DNA of 6,679 nucleotides from RUG13615 sp040307715 (GTDB lineage: Bacteria > Bacillota > Clostridia > Peptostreptococcales > Anaerovoracaceae), in assembly GCA_040307715.1 (NCBI GenBank), contig JAWRJC010000002.1, positions 1 to 6,679 on the forward strand. The letters run 5' to 3'. Both the position numbers and the translations under genes were made by a program. The notes beneath the pieces are model-generated. The model was not told the origin of the DNA. It was given only the letters and a program-made list of their open reading frames with translations, and made no database searches. Shown here in pieces: positions 1-5,532 of this stretch (its first letter is position 1; every line of letters starts with the position of its first letter).

Positions 1-636
1 TTTAAGGAGCGGCAGATCCCGCGCACAGAGCTCGCCTATGCGGTGACCGGCAAGCCGGCGGACTGCGTCAAGATGGGGATCGGATTCCTCGAATCGCAGA
101 AGGGTGTCTCCATCGACTACGTGTTTTCCGGGATCAACCACGGCGGCAATCTCGGGACGGATACGGTCTACTCGGGGACAGTCTCCGCGGCGCTGGAGGG
201 GATGATCTGCGGCAAGTCCGCCGCGGCGGTCTCGCTCGGCAGCCACAAAGCGGAGCATTTTGAGGCGGTGTGCAAGCTGGCGCTCCTGGCGTTCCGCATG
301 CTGGAACAGCGCAGCGAGGACGACCTGACTGTTCTCAATGTCAACGTGCCCGATATCCCGGAAGAGGAAGTGAAGGGGATCCAGGTAACGCACCTCGGAC
401 GCCGCGATTATGATGACTTCATGGTCGAGACCGGCAGCACCGACGCGTTTTCCTGCATGTACCGAGGGACGCCGGTGGTGTACGATTCCGACGATCTTAC
501 GATCGATACGATCGCGCACCAGCACGGCTACGCGACAGTAACGCCGCTGCACCACGATCTGACCGACCGCGCCAGATACGCGGCACTCGCGGCAGCCGGC
601 GGAAGCCTGTCGGAGAGGTATGGTCTGTTCCGCTGA
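1..636 (+). CDS. surE: 5'/3'-nucleotidase SurE, 5'-truncated by the window edge
   Basis: SurE is a cytoplasmic metal-dependent phosphatase that removes phosphate from nucleoside 5'- or 3'-monophosphates and is linked to nucleotide salvage and stress survival. The reading frame is open from base 1 and ends with TGA at 634-636, so the gene starts upstream of the window. Visible family signatures are the TGKPADCV segment, the metal-site loop SGINHGGNLGTD followed by VYSGTVSAALEG, the strand NVNVPDIP, and a C-terminal VTPLHHDLT segment like the usual SITPL-DLT. Compared with E. coli SurE (253 residues) about 50 N-terminal residues are missing, including the catalytic NDDG aspartate pair, which must lie upstream. 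The GTG at 43 is an internal codon, not the start, because family-like sequence continues upstream of it. Codons are CGC/CGG-rich for arginine, unlike the following gene. Identification is firm; the natural substrate is not visible from sequence. Confidence 0.95.
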   Translation, partial: FKERQIPRTELAYAVTGKPADCVKMGIGFLESQKGVSIDYVFSGINHGGNLGTDTVYSGTVSAALEGMICGKSAAAVSLGSHKAEHFEAVCKLALLAFRMLEQRSEDDLTVLNVNVPDIPEEEVKGIQVTHLGRRDYDDFMVETGSTDAFSCMYRGTPVVYDSDDLTIDTIAHQHGYATVTPLHHDLTDRARYAALAAAGGSLSERYGLFR

Positions 637-660
637 AAGGGTGCGGCAGGAAGCTTTTTT
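628..660 (+). terminator. possible weak intrinsic terminator after surE
   Basis: A short imperfect hairpin overlaps the surE stop codon: TTCC at 628-631 can pair with GGAA at 649-652, or alternatively CCGC at 630-633 with GCGG at 643-646. It is followed at once by six T residues at 655-660. The stem is short and has alternative pairings, so termination would be weak. It is the only terminator-like structure seen before the thiolase promoter. Confidence 0.35.
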
Positions 661-732
661 CGGTCATCCGCAGATGCTTGTTTACAGAAAATAGAAACAT
701 TTTCAAGCCGCCCGAAAACTGTTTGAAAAGGC

Positions 733-760
733 TTGTACAATTCACTAATTGTGATATTAT
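733..760 (+). promoter_or_regulatory. probable sigma-A promoter of the thiolase gene (extended -10)
   Basis: A -10 box TATTAT lies at 755-760 and is preceded by TG at 752-753, giving an extended -10 (TGaTATTAT). A weak -35, TTGTAC, lies at 733-738 with a 16-base spacer. This is the most AT-rich part of the intergenic region and the best promoter match on this strand before the gene. Transcription would begin near 767-768, giving a leader of about 120 bases before the ATG at 889. The -10 box sits entirely inside the Rex-like site at 749-766, so a bound repressor would block polymerase. Confidence 0.6.
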
Positions 761-766
761 TAACAA
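749..766 (+). promoter_or_regulatory. candidate Rex operator overlapping the thiolase -10 box
   Basis: The 18-base element reads TTGTGAT-ATTA-TTAACAA. Known Rex operators are 18-base palindromes of the form TTGTGAA-N4-TTCACAA or, in clostridia, TTGTTAA-N4-TTAACAA. The right arm here matches the clostridial form in all seven positions; the left arm matches the TTGTGAA form in six of seven. Rex binds such sites when NADH is low and leaves when NADH/NAD+ rises, and the thiolase gene is an established Rex target in Clostridium acetobutylicum. The site covers the -10 hexamer, the normal place for repression. No rex gene is in the window. The match and position are seen; Rex control is inferred. 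Confidence 0.6.
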
Positions 767-871
767 AGTAGGATGCGTCTGAAAGAGCGCCCCGTTCCCC
801 CCTGACAAGGACAGTAAAAACAAGGGGCAGGTTCCGCAGGACGATCAGATAATTATGGATGATGATTAACT

Positions 872-879
872 AAAGGAGG
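872..879 (+). promoter_or_regulatory. ribosome binding site of the thiolase gene
   Basis: AAAGGAGG is a near-perfect Shine-Dalgarno sequence. Its GGAGG core ends nine bases before the ATG at 889. It fixes that start and suggests strong translation, in line with a highly expressed catabolic enzyme. Confidence 0.9.
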
Positions 880-888
880 ACATCATTT

Positions 889-2073
889 ATGAGAGAAGTA
901 GTAATCGTAAGCGCAGCGAGAACTCCCATCGGCAGCTTCGGCGGCTCCCTGAAGGATGTACCGGCAAGAACACTCGGTGCGGTCGCAGCGAAGGCAGCGA
1001 TCGAAAGAGCGGGCATCCAGCCTGACATGATCGAAGAAGTCATCATGGGCTGCGTCCTGCAGGGCGGCCTGGGTCAGAACGTTGCACGTCAGATCTCCCT
1101 GGATGCCGGTGTTCCTGTGGAAGTTCCGTGCTTCACTCTGAATAAAGTCTGCGGTTCCGGCCTGAGAGCCATTTCTCTGGCGGCGCAGATGATCAAAGCC
1201 GGTGACGTCGATGTCGTGCTGGCAGGTGGTGCTGAGAATATGTCCGCGACCGGATATGCGATCCCGACCGGCAGATGGGGTGCCAGAATGTTCGACAACA
1301 AGATCGTCGACATGATGGTCAACGACGGCCTGATGGATATCTTCAACCACTACCACATGGGCATCACGGCGGAGAACGTAGCGGATCAGTTCGGTGTCAC
1401 AAGAGAGGACATGGATGAATTCGCAGCAGCTTCCCAGCAGAAAGCCTGTGCAGCGATCGCATCCGGCAGATTCAAGGATGAGATCGTTCCGGTCGAGATC
1501 CCCCAGAAGAAGGGCGATCCGAAGATTTTCGACACCGATGAATTCCCCAGACAGGGTGTCACCGCAGAAGGGATCTCCAAGCTCAAGCCCGCGTTCAAGA
1601 AGGACGGCGGCAGAGTCACCGCGGCGAACGCGTCCGGCATCAACGACAGCGGCGCAGCTGTTATCGTAATGAGCAAGGAAAAGGCGGATGAGCTCGGCAT
1701 CAAGTATCTCTGCAAGATCGCAGGGTACGGCTCCGGCGGTGTTGATCCCAGCATCATGGGTGTCGGTCCTGTTCCGGCGACTAAGAAAGCACTGGAGAAG
1801 GCAGGCTGGACCATCGATGATCTCGATCTGATCGAGGCCAACGAAGCATTCGCAGCGCAGTCCGTCGCGGTTGCCAGACAGCTCAACTTCCCGATGGACA
1901 AAGTCAACGTCAACGGCGGCGCTATCGCGCTGGGCCATCCGATCGGTGCCAGCGGCTGCCGTATCTTCGTCACCCTCATCTACGAGATGATGAAGAGAGA
2001 CGCCAAGAAGGGTCTTGCCACGCTGTGCATCGGCGGCGGCCAGGGCACTTCCCTGCTGGTCGAAAGAGACTAG
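889..2073 (+). CDS. thlA: acetyl-CoA acetyltransferase (thiolase), biosynthetic type
   Basis: This 394-residue cytoplasmic enzyme condenses two acetyl-CoA into acetoacetyl-CoA plus CoA (reversibly), the first step toward butyrate, butanol or acetone in clostridia. All thiolase signatures are present: the N-terminal VVIVSAARTPIGSFGG, the acyl-accepting Cys88 in NKVCGSGLRA, NEAFA at 318-322, His350 in GGAIALGHPIGASG and the second catalytic Cys380 in CIGGGQGTS. Length matches the family (about 392 residues) and both ends are intact. The ATG is set by a strong ribosome site. The gene stands alone: its own promoter lies upstream and a strong terminator downstream, with no crt, bcd, etf or hbd genes adjacent. 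A Rex-like operator over the promoter suggests NADH/NAD+ control. Arginine codons are 14 AGA and 2 CGT of 16, very different from the CGC-rich neighbours, suggesting selection for high expression or a different origin. A degradative 3-ketoacyl-CoA thiolase is less likely given the length and motif context; substrate chain length is not proven. Confidence 0.96.
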   Translation: MREVVIVSAARTPIGSFGGSLKDVPARTLGAVAAKAAIERAGIQPDMIEEVIMGCVLQGGLGQNVARQISLDAGVPVEVPCFTLNKVCGSGLRAISLAAQMIKAGDVDVVLAGGAENMSATGYAIPTGRWGARMFDNKIVDMMVNDGLMDIFNHYHMGITAENVADQFGVTREDMDEFAAASQQKACAAIASGRFKDEIVPVEIPQKKGDPKIFDTDEFPRQGVTAEGISKLKPAFKKDGGRVTAANASGINDSGAAVIVMSKEKADELGIKYLCKIAGYGSGGVDPSIMGVGPVPATKKALEKAGWTIDDLDLIEANEAFAAQSVAVARQLNFPMDKVNVNGGAIALGHPIGASGCRIFVTLIYEMMKRDAKKGLATLCIGGGQGTSLLVERD

Positions 2074-2128
2074 CATCCTGATCTGCAGCAGGCTCTTTAT
2101 GAGTACTCGCATAGATCATCATTCCATG

Positions 2129-2160
2129 AGAAAGAGGAGCCCCGCGGGGCTCCTCTTTCT
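2129..2160. terminator. bidirectional intrinsic terminator between convergent genes
   Basis: A 32-base perfect palindrome, half-site AGAAAGAGGAGCCCCG, gives a GC-rich stem with A-rich and T-rich outer ends on both strands. On the + strand T-rich sequence continues to about 2172 (TTTCTTGTTCTTTCTTT). On the - strand the stem ends in CTCTTTCT. It lies 55 bases after the thiolase stop and 38 bases after the histidine kinase stop, the expected place for a terminator shared by two convergent units. Confidence 0.9.
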
Positions 2161-2198
2161 TGTTCTTTCTTTACGGCAGAGGGCGGTTTCCCGGCGGA

Positions 2199-3578
2199 TC
2201 ACCGGAGCCGCTCGCGGAATTTTACGGTGAAAGTCGTTCCTTCTTCCGCGGTGCTCGTGCAGCTGATCGTCCCTTTGTGATCCTCTGCGATGGACCGGGC
2301 GATGGAAAGCCCGAGGCCGTAGCCGCCGGTATTCTCCAGATGGGTGCGCGCTTTGTCCGCGCGGTAGAACCGCTCGAAGATGTGCGGCAGGTCCTCCGGC
2401 GGGATGGGGGCGCCCGTGTTGCGGACCGCCAGCGTCATGCCTTTGCCTTCTTTTTTGAGTGTCACCGTAACGGCGCTGTCCGGTGCCGCGTACTTGCATG
2501 CATTGTCCAGCAGGATGTGGATCAGCTGCCGGATCATCGTACTGTCCCCTTCGATATGCGCATCCGGGGTCAGGTCCGGTTCGAGACGGATCCCCCGCTC
2601 AAATGCGACCGGTTCGAACTGAAGGACATCATCCATGACCATATCGCCCAGATCCAGATCTGACAGGAGCATTTTCTGATCGCCGCTGTCGCTGCGGGCG
2701 AGGAACAGGAGCTGGTCGACCAGCGTTTTCATATGGACGGCTTCATCCTGCGTGCTCTCGATCCATTTGCGGTCATCCTCGGGCAGCGTTCTGTCGGGGG
2801 AGAGCAGAATGTTGTTGTTTGCGAGGATGACCGTCAGCGGTGTTTTGAGTTCGTGTGAGGCATCCGCAACGAACTCCTGCTGCCGGTCCCATGACTCCCT
2901 GACCGGCCGGACGGCCACCCTGGCCATGAACATACTGATCAGGAAGAACAGGAACATGATCACCGCCCACAGAACGGTGGATTTTACAATGGTCGCCCGT
3001 ACCCCTTCATGGTATCCTGCTGCGTCCGCAAAGGCCATGTAGGTGGTGCCGTCCGCGGTGCGTGTCAGATAGAACAGCTCCAGCGATTCGTCCTCGCGGA
3101 GGTCATTCTGCGGACCGGCAAGCGCTTCGTTGACGGCGGCCGTCAGCACTTCCTCGCCGGGATCATATCCATTCGAGATGGTCTCGACGCTGTTCCCCGA
3201 ACTGTCGACCGCGATCGCGATCGTGCCGGTGGGGATGCCGGTGTCTTTCGTCTTTCCGCCGGTGCTGCTGATGATCCAAAGATTCTGCTTGTCGGAGTCG
3301 TATTCATCATCCGCATCTTTCTCATCAAACCCGTCATCGTCCGTGTCGGCTTCGAAATGTCCCGGAAACCGCATATCATCGTCCATCGGGAACATCGTAC
3401 GGAAGTCCCGGAACGGATCCTGCTGCAGCGCCGCGATCGACCGGGACAGGTCTTCCTCGATCATGTGGCGCTCAAGCCGCGCTTCGTTATAGCAAAAGAC
3501 AGCCAGGACCGCGAGGAGGATGATCCCGACCAGCAGCATATTCATGAATACGATCTTGCGCTGTAGTTTTTTGAGCAT
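2199..3578 (-). CDS. membrane sensor histidine kinase of a two-component system
   Basis: This 459-residue class I histidine kinase would autophosphorylate and pass phosphate to the response regulator encoded just upstream. Order of parts: short cytoplasmic N-terminus, membrane helix about 10-29, an outside domain about 30-198, second membrane helix about 199-219, HisKA with phospho-acceptor His242 in DASHELKTPLTV, and the HATPase domain with N box (LLDNACKYA, Asn359), F box (IFERFYRADKAR) and G box (GGYGLGLSIARSIAEDHKG). Only about 22 residues separate the second helix from His242, so there is no HAMP linker, as in CiaH-like kinases. The outside domain carries a highly acidic run at 78-96 with a DxDxDG motif, which could bind divalent cations or cationic peptides; the ligand is unknown. 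The ATG at 3578 lies 21 bases after the regulator stop and is preceded by AAAGAGG, so the two are one operon. The kinase role is certain; the stimulus is not. Confidence 0.96.
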   Translation of the reverse strand: MLKKLQRKIVFMNMLLVGIILLAVLAVFCYNEARLERHMIEEDLSRSIAALQQDPFRDFRTMFPMDDDMRFPGHFEADTDDDGFDEKDADDEYDSDKQNLWIISSTGGKTKDTGIPTGTIAIAVDSSGNSVETISNGYDPGEEVLTAAVNEALAGPQNDLREDESLELFYLTRTADGTTYMAFADAAGYHEGVRATIVKSTVLWAVIMFLFFLISMFMARVAVRPVRESWDRQQEFVADASHELKTPLTVILANNNILLSPDRTLPEDDRKWIESTQDEAVHMKTLVDQLLFLARSDSGDQKMLLSDLDLGDMVMDDVLQFEPVAFERGIRLEPDLTPDAHIEGDSTMIRQLIHILLDNACKYAAPDSAVTVTLKKEGKGMTLAVRNTGAPIPPEDLPHIFERFYRADKARTHLENTGGYGLGLSIARSIAEDHKGTISCTSTAEEGTTFTVKFRERLR

Positions 3579-3599
3579 GGAGACCTCTTTGCCGCGCGG

Positions 3600-4271
3600 T
3601 CAGTTCGCTTCGATGATATAGCCGACTTTGCGCAGCGCGCTGATCTTCGCCGTTGAGCCGAGGAACGCGATCTTCTTGCGCAGGAATGAGATATACGCCT
3701 CGACATTGTTGTCGGAAGCTTCGCTGTCATAGCCCCAGATCTTGGTGATCAGGGCGTCTTTGGTCAAAGGGGTGCCCTGGCTGGCAATGAGGAGCTTGAG
3801 CAGTTCGAATTCCTTGTAGTTGAGGTGGATCGACTTGGCGCCTTTGCTCAGCTGGCAGGTCGAAAGATCCAGTTCGAGATCACCGAAGGTGAGTTTTTCG
3901 GTGATGACTTCACCCTGCCGGCGGGTGACCGCCCGGATGCGCGCCAGCAGTTCACTCGGCGCGAAAGGTTTGGTCATATAGTCGTCCGCCCCGGCGTCAA
4001 GTCCCTTGACGCGGTTCTGGATCTCATTGCGCGCGGTGAGCATGATGATAGGTGTATCCACTCTGGCAGCGCGGGCTTCTTTTGCCACGGTGAAGCCATC
4101 TTTGCCGGGCAGCATGACGTCCAGTACGATGACGTCATAAATGCCGCTCAGGATATAGTCGAGGCCGCTGTCGCCGTCGTGTACGACATCGACCATGTAT
4201 TTTTCTTTTTCGAGGATCTCTTTGAGTGCTGCGGCGAGGCGCACTTCGTCTTCTACGATCAGTACCTGCAT
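3600..4271 (-). CDS. OmpR/PhoB-family response regulator
   Basis: This 223-residue DNA-binding regulator has an N-terminal receiver domain (about 1-118) with acidic pocket Glu7/Asp8, phospho-acceptor Asp51 in VIVLDVMLPGKDG, Thr79 in IIMLTA and Lys101 in MTKPF. A C-terminal winged-helix domain (about 125-223) has the usual NYKEFELLKLL helix and ends in RKVGYIIEAN. It would be phosphorylated by the kinase encoded 21 bases downstream and bind direct repeats in promoters. I chose the ATG at 4271 because GGAGGA ends five bases upstream of it and the protein then begins MQVLIVEDE, the standard start of the fold. An in-frame TTG at 4334 would add 21 residues without family resemblance and has a poorly spaced ribosome site. 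Three 11-base-spaced repeats upstream suggest autoregulation. Target genes are not evident; no gene symbol can be assigned with confidence. Confidence 0.96.
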   Translation of the reverse strand: MQVLIVEDEVRLAAALKEILEKEKYMVDVVHDGDSGLDYILSGIYDVIVLDVMLPGKDGFTVAKEARAARVDTPIIMLTARNEIQNRVKGLDAGADDYMTKPFAPSELLARIRAVTRRQGEVITEKLTFGDLELDLSTCQLSKGAKSIHLNYKEFELLKLLIASQGTPLTKDALITKIWGYDSEASDNNVEAYISFLRKKIAFLGSTAKISALRKVGYIIEAN

Positions 4272-4276
4272 GGGGG

Positions 4277-4282
4277 TCCTCC
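4277..4282 (-). promoter_or_regulatory. ribosome binding site fixing the response regulator start
   Basis: GGAGGA on the minus strand lies five bases before the ATG at 4271. It supports this start over the longer TTG-initiated reading at 4334. Confidence 0.85.
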
Positions 4283-4295
4283 GTGTGGTTTGATC

Positions 4296-4331
4296 CGGTG
4301 CCGGAAGAAAGGAGATGGAGCCCCGGCACCG
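4296..4331 (-). other. 5'-leader hairpin of the response regulator mRNA
   Basis: Perfect nine-base arms CGGTGCCGG (4323-4331 read on the minus strand) and CCGGCACCG (4296-4304 read on the minus strand) enclose an 18-base pyrimidine-rich loop. The loop contains TCTCC, which could pair with GGAGG of the ribosome site 13 bases beyond the stem (with one G-U pair). No T-run follows, so it is not an intrinsic terminator. It may affect translation or mRNA stability; that role is inferred. Confidence 0.5.
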
Positions 4332-4369
4332 CAATGTCCTTTTGCATGTCCTATGCTAATCAGGTTTTC

Positions 4370-4397
4370 TTAAAACATACTGAAAACAGTATGAAAA
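4370..4397 (-). promoter_or_regulatory. candidate response-regulator binding site: three 11-base-phased repeats
   Basis: Read on the minus strand, TTTTCA (4392-4397), TTTTCA (4381-4386) and TTTTAA (4370-4375) are spaced exactly 11 bases apart. OmpR-family regulators characteristically bind direct repeats phased at 10-11 bases, and CiaR and PhoB sites have this form. The site lies about 100-126 bases upstream of the regulator start. A weak -10 (TAGCAT, minus strand of 4353-4358) lies 17 bases from a position in which the repeats would replace the -35 box. The same DNA also contains a perfect inverted repeat CATACTG-AAAA-CAGTATG (4376-4393). Binding by the regulator encoded here is inferred. 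Confidence 0.45.
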
Positions 4398-4426
4398 AGA
4401 CAGCCGTCCGCGCAGGAGGGCTGCCT
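4394..4426 (-). terminator. intrinsic terminator of the PLP-enzyme gene
   Basis: On the minus strand AGGCAGCC (4419-4426) pairs with GGCTGTCT (4398-4405) with one G-U pair. Further inner pairs involve TCC and GGA, and the loop is TGCGC. A run of five T residues (4394-4398) follows. It begins 13 bases after the stop codon and separates this gene from the response regulator unit. Confidence 0.8.
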
Positions 4427-4439
4427 GTTCCTTTTATGC

Positions 4440-5459
4440 TCAGAGAAGAGTCAGGCCGCTGCGCAGTTCTCTTTCGAATTCATGACGGTGGACAGGGCTG
4501 TGGACGCCCGGCAGACCGCCGGTATGGAAGAAGATCACATTGCTGTCCGGGGCGATGATCTCTTCCTGGATCATCTTGCAGACGGCGTTGAATGTCTTGC
4601 CTGTATAACAGGGATCGAGGATGATGCCCTCGCGGCGCGCCATGTAGTAAATGGCTTTGCGCACTTCGCCGACAGGGTTGTTATAGGCACCGAAATCATA
4701 TCCGGTCACGATGTCGAACGCATCCTCTCCGGCTTTTTCCTGGGTGAGGCCCGCGAACTCGTGCAGCTGGCTGTACAGCGCCATAGCGGTCTGCTGCGGG
4801 GGGGCTTCCTGCGGCATGATCGTGACGCCCTTTAATGCGAACGGCGCGCCGATCTCCCGCAGTCCTGCGAAGAGACCGACGTAGGTGCCGAAACTGCCGA
4901 CCGTGGTGACGAAGGTGCCGTCCGTGATGCCCATCGCCCGGGCCTGCCCGGCCGTTTCTTCCGCAACGTTCACGTACCCCATGGTGCCGATGGCATTGCT
5001 GCCGCCCAGAGGAATGTAATAGACTTTCTCGCCGGCGGCCTCGTAGCGGTCTTTCGTGATGCGGACCATTTCTTCGAGCGGCCGTTTGTCCTCTTCACTG
5101 TGGTTGAGAACGACATCAGCGCCCATGATCCTGTCGAGCAGGATGTTGGAACTGATCTCGCCGGGATAGACGTCCTCGGAGACGATCGCGCAGCGCATGC
5201 CGTGTCTGGCGGCGACAGCCGCTGTGAGCCGGCCGTGGTTGGTCTGCGCGCCGCCGACCGTGAGGAGCATGGTCGCGCCCTTGGATTTTGCGTCCGCGAG
5301 CAGATACTCCAGTTTGCGGAGTTTGTTGCCACCCGCGCCGAGGCTGGTCATGTCTTCTCTTTTGATATAGAAATGAACGCCCAGATCTTCCGATACACCG
5401 GGCAGATACGCAAGAGGCGTCGGTGCGTTGACGATCTCGATCCTGGGAATCGTGTTCAT
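4440..5459 (-). CDS. dcyD: PLP-dependent D-cysteine desulfhydrase-type enzyme (ACC deaminase family)
   Basis: This 339-residue cytoplasmic fold-type II PLP enzyme resembles E. coli DcyD, which splits D-cysteine to pyruvate, H2S and ammonia. Visible landmarks are PTPLAYLP near the N-terminus, IKREDMT, the PLP-binding Lys46 in GGNKLRKLEYLLADA, GGAQTNHGR at 69-77, the phosphate loop region GGSNAIGTMGYV, LDPCYTGKTF and HTGGLPGV near the end. True ACC deaminases carry Glu and Leu at two substrate-pocket positions (Glu295 and Leu322 in the Pseudomonas enzyme); here they are Thr286 and Thr313, the desulfhydrase pattern. The usual Ser of QSNH is Thr73. The length is normal (DcyD 328). AAAGGAGAA (minus strand, 5465-5473) six bases upstream of the ATG sets the start. 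The gene is single, with its own promoter and terminator, divergent from glnS. Related family members act on L-cysteate or other amino acids, so the substrate is probable rather than certain. Confidence 0.85.
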   Translation of the reverse strand: MNTIPRIEIVNAPTPLAYLPGVSEDLGVHFYIKREDMTSLGAGGNKLRKLEYLLADAKSKGATMLLTVGGAQTNHGRLTAAVAARHGMRCAIVSEDVYPGEISSNILLDRIMGADVVLNHSEEDKRPLEEMVRITKDRYEAAGEKVYYIPLGGSNAIGTMGYVNVAEETAGQARAMGITDGTFVTTVGSFGTYVGLFAGLREIGAPFALKGVTIMPQEAPPQQTAMALYSQLHEFAGLTQEKAGEDAFDIVTGYDFGAYNNPVGEVRKAIYYMARREGIILDPCYTGKTFNAVCKMIQEEIIAPDSNVIFFHTGGLPGVHSPVHRHEFERELRSGLTLL

Positions 5460-5482
5460 GGCAATTCTCCTTTGTACGCTGA

Positions 5483-5513
5483 TCCGACGGCAGGGCGGCG
5501 CCCGCCGATCGGA
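5483..5513 (-). other. GC-rich leader hairpin before the PLP-enzyme gene
   Basis: GGCGG (5494-5498) and CCGCC (5502-5506) form a five-base stem with a three-base loop, and TCCGA (5483-5487) can pair with TCGGA (5509-5513) as an outer stem. The structure lies in the transcribed leader, about 10 bases upstream of the ribosome site. There is no T-run and no recognised riboswitch pattern. Confidence 0.35.
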
Positions 5514-5532
5514 GAATCCGCTTCCTTACATA

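Noticed and set aside
773..805. Ten-codon leader peptide (ATG at 773, TGA at 803-805) in the thiolase leader
   Set aside because: There is no proper ribosome site, the ATG lies only about six bases after the predicted start point, and the codons are not enriched for one amino acid as in attenuators.
789..828. GCCCC / GGGGC hairpin in the thiolase leader
   Set aside because: The stem is only five bases with a 30-base loop and matches no known riboswitch; it could easily be chance.
883..2112. 409-codon open frame antisense to the thiolase gene
   Set aside because: The translation has no recognisable domain or ribosome site, and the opposite strand encodes a full thiolase with all catalytic residues. 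It is a by-product of the gene's codon structure.
2160..3566. Several + strand open frames of 96-185 codons across the histidine kinase gene
   Set aside because: All overlap a complete kinase with intact H, N, F and G boxes; none has a ribosome site or family motif.
4272..4334. 21-residue N-terminal extension of the response regulator from a TTG at 4334
   Set aside because: The added residues do not resemble receiver domains, the AAGGA before the TTG is only two bases away, and a strong GGAGGA precedes the ATG at 4271.
3825..4373. 182-codon + strand open frame across the response regulator
   Set aside because: It is antisense to an intact OmpR-family regulator and shows no domain features.
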